This document shows positions 8,185 through 16,114 of a DNA stretch of 20,278 bases, piece by piece. This DNA comes from Bacteroides sp. CAG:1060 (lineage in GTDB: Bacteria > Bacteroidota > Bacteroidia > Bacteroidales > UBA932). Every line of letters starts with the position of its first letter. The stretch's first letter is position 1. Where the stretch lies: assembly GCA_000432655.1 (NCBI GenBank), contig HF986311.1:1-20278 (forward strand), read 5' to 3'. A program made the position numbers and the translations under genes. The notes below the pieces were generated by a model. That model worked only from the letters and a program-made list of their open reading frames with translations. It was not told where the DNA came from and did not search any database.

Positions 8185-9887
8185 TACCGATATAGCCTGA
8201 AGTGCTGAATGTCAAACTGACCCATCGGGATGCGCACGTGCCGTCCCTGGTGGGTCTGGTCTCCGTTAAGACGCCTTGTAGCCTTGAGGTCGGTGCCGTG
8301 TACACTTACGGATTCACACAGAGCCAGGCCTATTCTCGGGTATCCCTTTTTCCATGTTTTCTCATGTTTGGCATCTGAGTATGTGATGACAACTCCACTT
8401 CCGATGACAAGGTAGTCTTCTTTTCCGAGCCTTAGTATCATGCAGGCCGCTTCAGGCCAGATATCGTCTCTGGCTCCGGCTTCCCAGCCGAGTGAATAGC
8501 TGTGCTTTATGGTAAGCCTGATTCCGTCCGGAGTGATGATTTCCTGCTCGCGGCAGTCATTTGTAAGAAGTACGGCATCCATATCGGAAGTGCCCTGCCG
8601 CTCGATTATAAGTTGCTCCGCCTCTCTGAGCAGCCTATAGCAGGCGGCGATAGGGGAAAGGGCTTCCTTATGGGCTGAAAATGCATTCAGCTGGTCGTCT
8701 ATCGAGAGGTCAAGTGCTTCCGAACTCGCATTGGCGCTGCCGGCATACAGCGGATAATCCTCTATGCTGAATGGACAGAATCCCATTGCGTCATGGTGCC
8801 CGAATGCATAGAGAGCGTACATTGCGTCCCTGTCTTCGAGCCTTATTTCCGGTATGAAAAGAGGATTGTTGTGCAGGTGATACTTTTGAGTCCAATCGGC
8901 AAATCCGGTATCATAAATATCTACTCCAAGGACATCAACGGACGGGGCCGCTGCATGCCAGATGTCGATGAGATGAGCCAGAGGCCCTCCGGAAGGATAC
9001 TGCCCCGGTTTCCTGCCACGACTGTTGAGCGCCACATTTACAAACATTGGAATATCATATACCGCCCTGCCGGCAGAGGCAATCTGCTCCACATATCTGG
9101 CATAAGTCCATGTCTGGAAAATCTCTTCGGCATAGATGTCATTTCCGAATGCCTCAGCCCATGTCTTGTGGCTGCTGTCATATTTAAACCTTTCCGCCAT
9201 ATACGGATGCAGGCTGCTGCGGTTGGCATTCAAGTAATCTACGATATCTTTCGGGACGGGGCTGTGATACAGTTTATTCGCGTCTTCGGAATAGTCCCTT
9301 GGTACGTCTATCATTCCTATTTCGTTCTCCACTTGCACCATCACCACAGTCTGCTGTGGGTCGTTGTCCTTGAGATAACTCAATATCCGGCAGAAGGCTT
9401 TCTTGTCTGCATTCAATACATTCTTGCTCAGCGAACTGGCCTCTTCCACCGGGCGGGCGTCGAGCGCGTGTGCCCTTGGAAAGCGCTTGGTGTCTCTTTT
9501 GAACCACTCAGGGGCATAGCAGCTCATGCTGTTTTTCCATGCTCCGAACCACAGAAGAACCACCTTAAGGTCGTGACTGCGTGCCTTGGTAAGGATGTTG
9601 TCGATGCTGCTCATGTCAAACTCACCCTCACGAGGTTCTATCAGTTCCCACGATACCGGGACCAGTACGGTATTGAGTCCGAGCCGTTGGAGGTGGGTGA
9701 AGTGGCGTTCGATATCTTCTGCGGTGGATGCGGAAGAATTGCCCATTTCACCTCCAATGAGCAGCATAGGCCGGCCGTTGGAAACGATATGTGCGGTGTT
9801 GGCGTTGATTTTTTTCAGTTTCGGCTGGGCGTAGGATACAAATACTGCTGCGCACAGCAGCAAAGACAGCATGAGGAGTCGTTTCAT
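8181..9887 (-). CDS. Secreted GH35-like beta-galactosidase-type glycosidase with DUF5597-type C-terminus
   Basis: This 568-residue protein has a signal peptide (MKRLLMLSLLLCAAVFVSYA) and a TIM-barrel glycosidase of clan GH-A, best matching the GH35/GH42-like beta-galactosidases that carry a DUF5597 C-terminal domain (recognised from memory). The acid/base candidate is E189 in VQVENEIG and the nucleophile candidate is E347 in LFIPEIR. The early HIVSNGRPMLLIGGEMGNSS and GLNTVLVPVSWELIEPREGEFD also fit the family. The beta-strand-rich C-terminal part follows from about residue 400. It probably trims terminal beta-galactosyl or related residues from plant or host glycans in the periplasm; the true substrate is unknown. 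I chose 9887 over an upstream ATG at 9944 because it begins the signal peptide. Confidence 0.85.
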   Translation of the reverse strand: MKRLLMLSLLLCAAVFVSYAQPKLKKINANTAHIVSNGRPMLLIGGEMGNSSASTAEDIERHFTHLQRLGLNTVLVPVSWELIEPREGEFDMSSIDNILTKARSHDLKVVLLWFGAWKNSMSCYAPEWFKRDTKRFPRAHALDARPVEEASSLSKNVLNADKKAFCRILSYLKDNDPQQTVVMVQVENEIGMIDVPRDYSEDANKLYHSPVPKDIVDYLNANRSSLHPYMAERFKYDSSHKTWAEAFGNDIYAEEIFQTWTYARYVEQIASAGRAVYDIPMFVNVALNSRGRKPGQYPSGGPLAHLIDIWHAAAPSVDVLGVDIYDTGFADWTQKYHLHNNPLFIPEIRLEDRDAMYALYAFGHHDAMGFCPFSIEDYPLYAGSANASSEALDLSIDDQLNAFSAHKEALSPIAACYRLLREAEQLIIERQGTSDMDAVLLTNDCREQEIITPDGIRLTIKHSYSLGWEAGARDDIWPEAACMILRLGKEDYLVIGSGVVITYSDAKHEKTWKKGYPRIGLALCESVSVHGTDLKATRRLNGDQTHQGRHVRIPMGQFDIQHFRLYRY

Positions 9888-10000
9888 ATTGATTGTGATT
9901 GTTTCAATTAAAATAGACGCATACATCGTGTGCAATGGAGACAATTGCCTTGAGTTGTGTGTAGCTTACTTTCATTGGACAGAATCTTTGTGGTTATGAG

Positions 10001-10031
10001 CAAAAATACATAAAGAATGGCTTAACTGCAA
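10001..10031 (-). promoter_or_regulatory. Predicted promoter of the glycosidase gene
   Basis: On the minus strand CTTG-type -33 (TTG at 10031-10029), 20 bp and TATTTTTG (10008-10001) match the Bacteroidota consensus. The leader to the ATG at 9887 would be about 110 nt. Confidence 0.5.
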
Positions 10032-10113
10032 GACTTTTCGCGAGATACCGGTTACAGACAATTCTGATGTGAATTGCCGATGGAATGTGTATGGAACTTT
10101 AGCAAAAAAAAAG

Positions 10114-10121
10114 TATATTTG
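10114..10121 (+). promoter_or_regulatory. Predicted -7 box of the carboxylesterase gene
   Basis: TATATTTG fits TAnnTTTG exactly; a weak TATG lies 20 bp upstream at 10090-10093. Its position argues against any start codon at 10121 and supports the ATG at 10202. Confidence 0.45.
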
Positions 10122-10201
10122 TGACAGAAAAATTCTTGAAGATAGGATTGTGGACTGGTATCATTTCCATATCGGATATACGTATTAATTCAAATATTCA
10201 A

Positions 10202-11692
10202 ATGAAGAAGTTTTTGTATCTATTGTCTGCACTGGTGCTTTCTGCTTGCGCCGGTGAGAAGACTGTCCCTGTGCTTCATGTCGAAGGCGGGGATATTCAG
10301 GGAGTTACGACAGAGAAGGAGGGTGTTTATGTGTATAAGGGAATCCCTTATGCTGCACCGCCGATTGGTGAGAACAGATGGCGCGCACCTCAGCCGGTAG
10401 TTGCCTGGGAAGGGGTAAGGATGTGTGACAAATTCGGCCATCCTGCATTTCAGGCCGCACATTATCCTGGCGGATATACTACCGAATGGGGTTATGGCGA
10501 TGAGGCTCCATACAGCGAAGACTGTCTTTATCTGAATGTCTATACCAAGGCTCCGGGACAGACGGACAAGAAACTTCCTGTGGCATTCTGGATTTTCGGC
10601 GGAGGACTCAGAGAAGGATGGGGTTCAGAGCCGGAATTCGACGGAAAAGAGTGGGCTGCAAAGGACGTGGTTCTCGTGACCTTCAACTATCGCGTGGGTC
10701 CTTTCGGCTTTTTTGCGCATCCTGAGATTTCTGCGGAAGACCCTGAGCATGCTACCGGCAACTGGGGTACGCTTGATCAGATAGCTGCGTTGAAGTGGGT
10801 GAAAAATAATATCGCCCAGTTCGGAGGAGATCCTGACAATGTGATGATATTCGGACAAAGTGCAGGTTCACGCAGTGTGAAATTCCTTTCCACATCTCCT
10901 TTGACCGCGGGACTGTTCAATAAGGCTGTGGTGATGAGCGGCAGCGGTCTTGTGGATCCGCGTGCATCCGGAAAGACAGTATCGGCAGGCGGCCGAATGA
11001 CTTCGCAGGGTCATCTTACCCTTGAGCAGGCCGAGAAGAGCATAAAGGAAGTCATGGATTGGGCCGGACTTACAGACCTTAAGAAAATGCGTGCTGCATC
11101 TACGGAGACCATCTATGCTCTCGGTACAGTATATACATCTGTGACCGGCAAGCGCAGCGCCCTTTCCGCAATGCCTATCGCACCGTATCTGGACAACTAT
11201 GTCCTGCCGATTACCTTTGATGAGGCCTGTGTAACGGACAAACTTGCCAAGGTGCCGTTCATGATAGGTTATACCCTTAACGATTCCGGGAATATGGGCC
11301 CTCAGATTGTTGATTTTTGCCTCAATCGCGAAGAGCTTGGACAAAGAGCGTATGCATATCAGTTTGCCCGTCCTCTTCCGGATGACGGCTCTCATCCGGA
11401 AGACTATCTCAAGGGTGCATTCCACTCTTCAGATCTCTGGTATGTGTTCAAGTCTCTGGAGCATTGCTGGAGACCTTGGACTCATGGCGATTGGGATCTC
11501 TCGGAAAGAATGCTTACGGCATGGTCCAATTTTGCGAAATATGGTGACCCTAATGGCAAGGGAGAAGAGATTTGGAAACCTTATACCAAGGACAACAAGG
11601 CGTTCATGATATTCAAGCTTGACGAGAATGACGCTGAAGCGTCAGCTCCGGGCGAACCTCTTGTAGCACCGCGTCAGTCCATGCGCAGGTAA
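10202..11692 (+). CDS. Type-B carboxylesterase family lipoprotein
   Basis: This 496-residue alpha/beta-hydrolase of the PF00135 type is exported as a lipoprotein. The lipobox is LSAC with Cys16 after MKKFLYLLSALV. Family marks are KGIPYAAPPIGENRWRAPQP, EDCLYLNVY (106-114), the nucleophile elbow GQSAG with Ser220, and a late His408 in GAFHSSDLWYVF. The acid may be D361 in GYTLNDSG. The oxyanion-hole motif reads FGGG (about 132-135) where many relatives have HGGG. The HSSDLWYVF region and overall length resemble a bacterial subfamily I recall from gut Bacteroidota and Firmicutes. It probably hydrolyses an ester, perhaps an acyl group on a glycan given the divergent glycosidase; this is inference. 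The start was chosen for the lipoprotein signal. Confidence 0.9.
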   Translation: MKKFLYLLSALVLSACAGEKTVPVLHVEGGDIQGVTTEKEGVYVYKGIPYAAPPIGENRWRAPQPVVAWEGVRMCDKFGHPAFQAAHYPGGYTTEWGYGDEAPYSEDCLYLNVYTKAPGQTDKKLPVAFWIFGGGLREGWGSEPEFDGKEWAAKDVVLVTFNYRVGPFGFFAHPEISAEDPEHATGNWGTLDQIAALKWVKNNIAQFGGDPDNVMIFGQSAGSRSVKFLSTSPLTAGLFNKAVVMSGSGLVDPRASGKTVSAGGRMTSQGHLTLEQAEKSIKEVMDWAGLTDLKKMRAASTETIYALGTVYTSVTGKRSALSAMPIAPYLDNYVLPITFDEACVTDKLAKVPFMIGYTLNDSGNMGPQIVDFCLNREELGQRAYAYQFARPLPDDGSHPEDYLKGAFHSSDLWYVFKSLEHCWRPWTHGDWDLSERMLTAWSNFAKYGDPNGKGEEIWKPYTKDNKAFMIFKLDENDAEASAPGEPLVAPRQSMRR

Positions 11693-11708
11693 ATCCCTGT
11701 CCTGTAGA

Positions 11709-11753
11709 AAAACAAGCCCCGAGAGTTTCTTTCTGAACTTCGGGGCTTGTTTT
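11709..11753. terminator. Bidirectional rho-independent terminator
   Basis: A perfect 14-bp stem, AAAACAAGCCCCGA (11709-11722) with TCGGGGCTTGTTTT (11740-11753), surrounds a 17-base loop. T-runs end the stem on both strands, and it lies between the convergent carboxylesterase and kbl stops, so it should serve both. Confidence 0.88.
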
Positions 11754-11776
11754 GGATATGCGTTTCCGGAAGAGGA

Positions 11777-12970
11777 CTATGCCTGCTTTAGTACGCCGAG
11801 CTCCTTGCCGACCTTTATGAAGGCCGCAATGCACTTGTCCAGCTGCTCGCGTGTGTGTGCTGCTGACAGCTGTACACGTATTCTGGCCTGCTCCTTAGGT
11901 ACGACAGGATAGTAGAAACCGGTTACATAGATTCCTTCTTCCTGCATTTTTGCTGCAAATACCTGCGAAAGTCTTGCATCGTAGAGCATTACGGCGCAGA
12001 TTGCACTCTGGGTCGGCTTGATGTCAAAGCCGGCGGACATCATCTTGTCACGGAAATACTCCACGTTCTCTACGAGCTTGTCGTGAAGGGCGTTACTCTC
12101 TCCAAGGATGCGGAAGACTTCAAGGCTCGCGCCTATAACGCAAGGAGCCAATGAATTGGAGAAGAGATAAGGACGGCTTCTTTGTCTGAGAAGATCGATA
12201 ATCTCCTTTCTGCCGGTGGTGAATCCTCCCATGGCGCCGCCAAAGGCCTTGCCGAGAGTTCCCGTGTAGATATCCACCTTTCCATAAGTGTCTGTAAGTT
12301 CGCTTACTCCATGTCCTGTCGCACCTACGACGCCTGCAGAGTGAGACTCATCAACCATTACGAGTGCATCATATTTTTCCGCCAGTTCACAAATCTTATC
12401 TACAGGTGCTACATTGCCATCCATTGAGAATACGCCGTCGGTGACGATAATTCTGAATCTCTGGGCCTGAGCCTCCTGAAGACAACGCTCAAGTTCCGTC
12501 ATGTCGGCATTGGCATAACGGTATCTCTTCGCCTTGCAGAGGCGCACACCGTCAATGATGGACGCGTGGTTCAGCGCGTCTGAAATTATTGCATCCTCAT
12601 CGGTAAGAAGAGGCTCGAAAACTCCGCCGTTTGCATCGAAGCAGGCGGCATACAATATCGTATCTTCTGTGTGGAAATACTCGCTGATAGCTTTCTCAAG
12701 CTGCTTGTGGATATCCTGGGTTCCGCAGATGAACCGCACCGAAGCCATTCCAAAGCCTCTCTTTTCCATGATTTCTGCGGAAGCCTTTATAAGGCGAGGG
12801 TCATTCGCGAGGCCAAGATAGTTGTTGGCACAGAAATTAAGGACTTCTTTCCCTCCTACCAGAATGGCGGCAGACTGGGAACTCTCTATCAGGCGCTCTT
12901 CTTTGTAGAGGCCTGCTTCTCGAATCTCAGCGAGAGTTTTGCTGAGATGCTCTTTCATTTTTCCGTACAT
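11777..12970 (-). CDS. kbl: Glycine C-acetyltransferase (2-amino-3-ketobutyrate CoA ligase)
   Basis: This PLP enzyme of the alpha-oxoamine synthase family cleaves 2-amino-3-ketobutyrate with CoA to give glycine and acetyl-CoA, the second step of threonine breakdown. The 397-residue length is the usual one. The PLP Schiff-base lysine is K241 in TGTLGKAFGG, and the cofactor-contacting MVDESHSAGVVG is at 205-216. LNFCANNYLGLANDP near the N-terminus and SNSLAPCVIGASLEV in the C-terminal half also match KBL. Its partner tdh is divergent across 156 bp, which settles KBL over the homologous 8-amino-7-oxononanoate or 5-aminolevulinate synthases. It is cytoplasmic. A second Met four residues in (MKEHL) is a possible alternative start. 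Confidence 0.95.
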   Translation of the reverse strand: MYGKMKEHLSKTLAEIREAGLYKEERLIESSQSAAILVGGKEVLNFCANNYLGLANDPRLIKASAEIMEKRGFGMASVRFICGTQDIHKQLEKAISEYFHTEDTILYAACFDANGGVFEPLLTDEDAIISDALNHASIIDGVRLCKAKRYRYANADMTELERCLQEAQAQRFRIIVTDGVFSMDGNVAPVDKICELAEKYDALVMVDESHSAGVVGATGHGVSELTDTYGKVDIYTGTLGKAFGGAMGGFTTGRKEIIDLLRQRSRPYLFSNSLAPCVIGASLEVFRILGESNALHDKLVENVEYFRDKMMSAGFDIKPTQSAICAVMLYDARLSQVFAAKMQEEGIYVTGFYYPVVPKEQARIRVQLSAAHTREQLDKCIAAFIKVGKELGVLKQA

Positions 12971-12994
12971 TGGGTCCGTATATTTTATCGTTCC

Positions 12995-13026
12995 GAAAAT
13001 TAGACATTCTTGTGCAAAAATCCAAG
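12995..13026 (-). promoter_or_regulatory. Possible promoter of kbl
   Basis: On the minus strand CTTG (13026-13023), 20 bp and TAATTTTC (13002-12995) resemble the Bacteroidota consensus with one mismatch in each box. Confidence 0.35.
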
Positions 13027-13050
13027 TATTTAATGATTTATTACATTTTC

Positions 13051-13081
13051 TTCGGATATAATAAAAATCTGCTTATTTTTG
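13051..13081 (+). promoter_or_regulatory. Predicted promoter of tdh
   Basis: TTCG (13051-13054), 19 bp and TATTTTTG (13074-13081) fit the consensus with one mismatch in the -33 box. The leader to the ATG at 13127 would be about 40 nt. Confidence 0.55.
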
Positions 13082-13126
13082 TACTACTAAATATAAAAAC
13101 ATTAAATTTAGAAGTACAGCATCAAT

Positions 13127-14083
13127 ATGGAGAATATTCTCATTATCGGAGCTACAGGACAGATTGGTTCTGAACTCACGATGGAACTTCGAAGAAGGTA
13201 TGGCAATGATCATGTAGTGGCAGGCTACATTATTGGTAGCGAACCTAAGGGGGAATTGAAAGAATCCGGTCCATCTGAGGTTGTTGATGTGACGGACGGA
13301 GAGATGATTGCTTCAGTCGTCAAGAAATATCACATCGACGCAATCTACAATCTTGCCGCTCTTTTGTCCGTTGTTGCCGAGTCAAAGCCGAAGCTCGCAT
13401 GGAAAATAGGCATTGACGGACTGTGGAATGTGCTGGAAGTTGCCAGAGAGAACGGATGTGCGGTCTTTACCCCTAGTTCCATCGGTTCTTTCGGACCGTC
13501 TACCCCTCATGTGGGCACTCCTCAGGATACCATTCAGCGTCCTCAGACCATCTATGGAGTGTCCAAGGTGACCACGGAACTTCTGAGCGACTATTATTTC
13601 CATAAGTATGGAGTCGATACCAGAGCGGTTCGTTTCCCCGGGCTCATTTCCAATATTACTCTTCCTGGTGGCGGTACTACCGATTATGCCGTGGATATCT
13701 ATTATTCGGCCGTTCGCGGAGAGAAGTTCGTCTGCCCTATCAAGCAGGGGACTCTTATGGATATGATGTATATGCCGGATGCTTTGAATGCTGCGATTAA
13801 GCTTATGGAGGCTGATCCTGCCAGGCTCGTTCATCGCAATGCATTCAATATCGCCTCCATGAGTTTCGCTCCTGAGACTATTTTTGAGGCTATCAAGAAG
13901 GAGATTCCTTCGTTTGAGATGGAGTACAATCCGGATCCTCTCAAGCAGAGCATCGCTGACAGCTGGCCTGACAGCATGGATGACTCATGCGCTCGCGCAG
14001 AGTGGGACTGGAAGCCGGAGTACGATCTTGAGTCAATGACAAAGGATATGATTGTAAAGCTCCGTGCAAGACTTCTGAAGTAG
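13127..14083 (+). CDS. tdh: L-threonine 3-dehydrogenase, short-chain (epimerase-like) type
   Basis: This NAD-dependent enzyme oxidises L-threonine to 2-amino-3-ketobutyrate, the substrate of the divergent kbl product. The 318-residue protein is an extended short-chain dehydrogenase. It has the nucleotide-binding GATGQIG at residues 8-14, the YNLAALLS strand-turn at about 74-81, and the catalytic pair Y143 and K147 in TIYGVSKVTTELL, with a Ser in TPSSIGSFGP. This is the epimerase-like TDH (as in animals and Bacteroidota) and not the zinc-dependent enterobacterial Tdh. RFPGLIS...GGGTTDYAVDIYY and the C-terminal SWPDSMDDSCARAEWDWKP are strong subfamily marks. A clear terminator follows 23 bp after the stop. 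Confidence 0.95.
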   Translation: MENILIIGATGQIGSELTMELRRRYGNDHVVAGYIIGSEPKGELKESGPSEVVDVTDGEMIASVVKKYHIDAIYNLAALLSVVAESKPKLAWKIGIDGLWNVLEVARENGCAVFTPSSIGSFGPSTPHVGTPQDTIQRPQTIYGVSKVTTELLSDYYFHKYGVDTRAVRFPGLISNITLPGGGTTDYAVDIYYSAVRGEKFVCPIKQGTLMDMMYMPDALNAAIKLMEADPARLVHRNAFNIASMSFAPETIFEAIKKEIPSFEMEYNPDPLKQSIADSWPDSMDDSCARAEWDWKPEYDLESMTKDMIVKLRARLLK

Positions 14084-14106
14084 TAGTTACTTGTCTTTAA
14101 GGATAT

Positions 14107-14142
14107 GACCCCCAAAAGTTTATGGCTTTGGGGGTCTTTTTT
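14107..14142 (+). terminator. tdh: Rho-independent terminator of tdh
   Basis: A perfect 10-bp stem, GACCCCCAAA (14107-14116) with TTTGGGGGTC (14127-14136), is followed by six T. The opposite strand lacks a T-run beyond the stem, so it works mainly for tdh. Confidence 0.9.
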
Positions 14143-14151
14143 GAGTGATGG

Positions 14152-14610
14152 TTATGATTGGTATTTCAGAAGACAGTCGAGCTTTTCCGGGCTTACCTTC
14201 GACAGGCTGCTTTGCTCTGTATATTTTCCCGAATAGTAGTCAAAAAGCTGACCGAACATCTCTGAATTGCTCTTTTTGTAGTACAACTCCATGATGAGCC
14301 CGCCTTTCATAAAAGGGTTGATGTCAAGAGTATCCGTCTTCCCTTCCATGTATGCTGCGATGTCGCCCAGACATTCATGAGGAAGAAGAAACTCTTTCTT
14401 GAGAAATATCCCGGATTCTCCTTTCAGGCGGTATCCCGTTTTGTGGAAGGGAAGCATGCAAATGCCGGTAAACAGCAGGAAATAGCCGAGCCAGCCCCAG
14501 GATGGTACAAATAGGGTCAGCAAGGCTCCTGCGCCAAGAATGGATAGGGACAGAGTGATGTCTTTGAGTCTGAATACTTTCTTGATATTGGTGGTTTTAT
14601 CTGATTTCAT
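14152..14610 (-). CDS. Hypothetical membrane protein downstream of the antiporter
   Basis: I do not recognise this 152-residue protein. It has a basic N-terminus (MKSDKTTNIKKVFRLK), one long or two short hydrophobic helices (about residues 17-52: LSLSILGAGALLTLFVP, then WLGYFLLFTGICMLPF), and a soluble remainder of about 100 residues with acidic and basic patches and no motif I can name. It begins 10 bp after the antiporter stop, so the two are probably co-transcribed. The frame extends upstream to 14658, overlapping the antiporter; I chose the ATG at 14610 because it removes the overlap and gives a normal membrane-protein N-terminus. A coupling to ion transport is possible but rests only on position. 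Confidence 0.75.
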   Translation of the reverse strand: MKSDKTTNIKKVFRLKDITLSLSILGAGALLTLFVPSWGWLGYFLLFTGICMLPFHKTGYRLKGESGIFLKKEFLLPHECLGDIAAYMEGKTDTLDINPFMKGGLIMELYYKKSNSEMFGQLFDYYSGKYTEQSSLSKVSPEKLDCLLKYQS

Positions 14611-14620
14611 GATTTCTGAA

Positions 14621-15565
14621 TTATAGTTCTTTGAATAAAAGTGCATAATAAAGGGCAAAACACAGCAGCATCACAGCGCCTTCCCAGCGGTCAATTCTGT
14701 TCTTTTTTCCGGTGTACGCCCATATTAGCAGCAATATGGCACTTGCAGACAGCATAACGGTATCTGTTATGGTCATGGAATTCAATGACAGGGGAGTGAT
14801 AAGGGCGGATGAGCCGAGTATGAACAGGATATTGAATATGTTGGAGCCGATGATGTTGCCTATTGCAAGTTGTTGCCGGCCTTTCAGCGCCGCAGTGATA
14901 CTGGTTGCCAGTTCGGGAAGGGATGTGCCTCCCGCCAGTACCGTGACGGCTATGAATTTGTCGCTTACCCCTATGCGGCTTGCCAGAATAACGGCGTTGT
15001 CAACGAACATATCCCCTCCGAAAATGAGTCCTGCAAGGCCGGCCGCAGTCATTAATATGGATTTCCATAACGGCTGCGGGGTACTCTCTTCGCTATCCTT
15101 GGCGTCTTTGGATTTTGACCTGAAACAGTAATACATATAGCCGGCAAATATCAGGAGCATGACAATCCCTTCCGCCCGGGAAATGCCGGTATCGCTCCGA
15201 TACGATAATGCCAGGCCGAATAAAAGAAATACTGCGGTGACAGCCAGCATGATGGGAATGTCCGTTTTCCTGTTTTTGTCAGTGAACCCTATCGGGCAGA
15301 TGACCGCTGTGAGCCCAAGGATGAACAGAACATTGAATATGTTGGAACCTACCACATTGCCCACGGATATGTCCGCATTGCCTTCTATGGCCCCCGTGAT
15401 GCTGACTACGAGTTCCGGGCACGACGTCCCGAACCCTACTATGGTAAGGCCTATTATGAATTCGCTGATTCCTGCCCGTCTGGCGATGGAAGATGCTCCG
15501 TTTACAAGCCAGTCGGCGCCCAGGACAATGAGTCCAAGGCCGACAAGCAGCATGATGATATACAT
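14621..15565 (-). CDS. Calcium/sodium antiporter (CaCA family, YrbG-like)
   Basis: This 314-residue inner-membrane exchanger has the two internally duplicated halves of the Ca2+/cation antiporter superfamily. Alpha-repeat 1 is GFGTSCPELVVS (44-55) plus SVGNVVGSNIFN (67-78). Alpha-repeat 2 is AGGTSLPELATS (211-222) plus AIGNIIGSNIFN (234-245). The acidic ion-binding Glu residues of both repeats (the E in CPEL and LPEL) are present. A hydrophilic loop with KSKDAKDSEE at about 151-160 separates the halves. About ten membrane segments are visible. It presumably exchanges Na+ (or H+) for Ca2+ across the inner membrane; family members differ in cation preference. Confidence 0.94.
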   Translation of the reverse strand: MYIIMLLVGLGLIVLGADWLVNGASSIARRAGISEFIIGLTIVGFGTSCPELVVSITGAIEGNADISVGNVVGSNIFNVLFILGLTAVICPIGFTDKNRKTDIPIMLAVTAVFLLFGLALSYRSDTGISRAEGIVMLLIFAGYMYYCFRSKSKDAKDSEESTPQPLWKSILMTAAGLAGLIFGGDMFVDNAVILASRIGVSDKFIAVTVLAGGTSLPELATSITAALKGRQQLAIGNIIGSNIFNILFILGSSALITPLSLNSMTITDTVMLSASAILLLIWAYTGKKNRIDRWEGAVMLLCFALYYALLFKEL

Positions 15566-15636
15566 TGTTGTGAGATTTTAGTTGTTGTGTAAAATATATG
15601 CTTTCGGCTCGCTGTGAGCCTCTGTTTACCCAACTG

Positions 15637-16053
15637 CTATAGTCTCATAAAGCAAATGCTTGAAAGATATCTTTCGTAGGAAAAGATACTTCTGCATTTT
15701 AGAATCTCTCCTGATAGAAATGGAGCGAAAGTATGTGTGTCAAGAATTTTGCCGGTTTTGACAAGCCTGGAGCATGACTTGAAACTGCGTACTGTCCTGA
15801 TCCCCCCGGAGGAGGTTTTCAGGGACTGTCCACCGCTTCTTTCTCCACTATACAGGTTGGCGGAGCCGCCGGATGTGAGAAAGAATTCGTCCACGGAAGA
15901 CTTCATCTCCTCCGTGTCGGAAATGAGGTATGTCAGGACCTGTCTCTGGCTTGTCTCAGGATTGCGGATCTTGTCCTCTGCATACAAACCACTATTGCTG
16001 TCCGAAAAGAGGGACAGCAACAATGAAAATATGGCCAGCAACAAATGATTCAC
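15637..16053 (-). CDS. Small exported protein of unknown function (GTG start)
   Basis: This 138-residue frame begins with GTG. Its first about 25 residues look like a signal sequence (NHLLLAIFSLLLSLFSDSNSGLYA). The rest is Ser/Arg-rich, with SFKSCSRLVKTGKILDTHTF in the middle and ERYLSSICFMRL at the end. I recall similar Bacteroidales hypotheticals of 120-150 residues that share an SRLVKSGK-like centre and an RYI.S.C.LRL-like end, but I cannot name a family or function. A consensus -7 box lies just before the GTG and is the main support for transcription; no in-frame ATG would retain the signal. It sits between the MFS gene and the antiporter. The opposite strand is also open (15737-16048), so coding status is not certain. 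Confidence 0.55.
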   Translation of the reverse strand: MNHLLLAIFSLLLSLFSDSNSGLYAEDKIRNPETSQRQVLTYLISDTEEMKSSVDEFFLTSGGSANLYSGERSGGQSLKTSSGGIRTVRSFKSCSRLVKTGKILDTHTFAPFLSGEILKCRSIFSYERYLSSICFMRL

Positions 16054-16057
16054 AACA

Positions 16058-16089
16058 CAAATATAACAAATTTTGGAGGTTGTGCCACA
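16058..16089 (-). promoter_or_regulatory. Predicted promoter of the small exported protein (leaderless)
   Basis: On the minus strand TGTG (16089-16086), 20 bp and TATATTTG (16065-16058) match the consensus with one -33 mismatch. Only 4 bp (TGTT) separate the -7 box from the GTG start. Confidence 0.5.
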
Positions 16090-16114
16090 CCTGCGCCGTG
16101 TTATCGTACTCTAT

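Larger units (their letters stand above)
9888..10201. other. 314-bp divergent intergenic region between glycosidase and carboxylesterase
   Basis: This is the only stretch over 300 bp without a gene. It holds back-to-back promoter candidates for the two flanking genes (10001-10031 on minus, 10114-10121 on plus) and 5' leaders of roughly 110 and 75 nt. I see no convincing small gene, RNA gene or repeat in it. Confidence 0.6.

Noticed and set aside
8793..9911. A 372-codon plus-strand frame opposite the glycosidase
   Set aside because: The glycosidase strand has a signal peptide and both catalytic Glu motifs; the opposite frame has no recognisable feature.
10121..10201. An earlier GTG start for the carboxylesterase at 10121
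   Set aside because: The GTG overlaps the predicted -7 box, and the lipoprotein signal begins at the ATG at 10202.
15606..15620. Small hairpin GGCTC-GCTGT-GAGCC between the small exported protein and the antiporter
   Set aside because: The stem is only 5 bp and has no T-run on either strand, so I do not call it a terminator.
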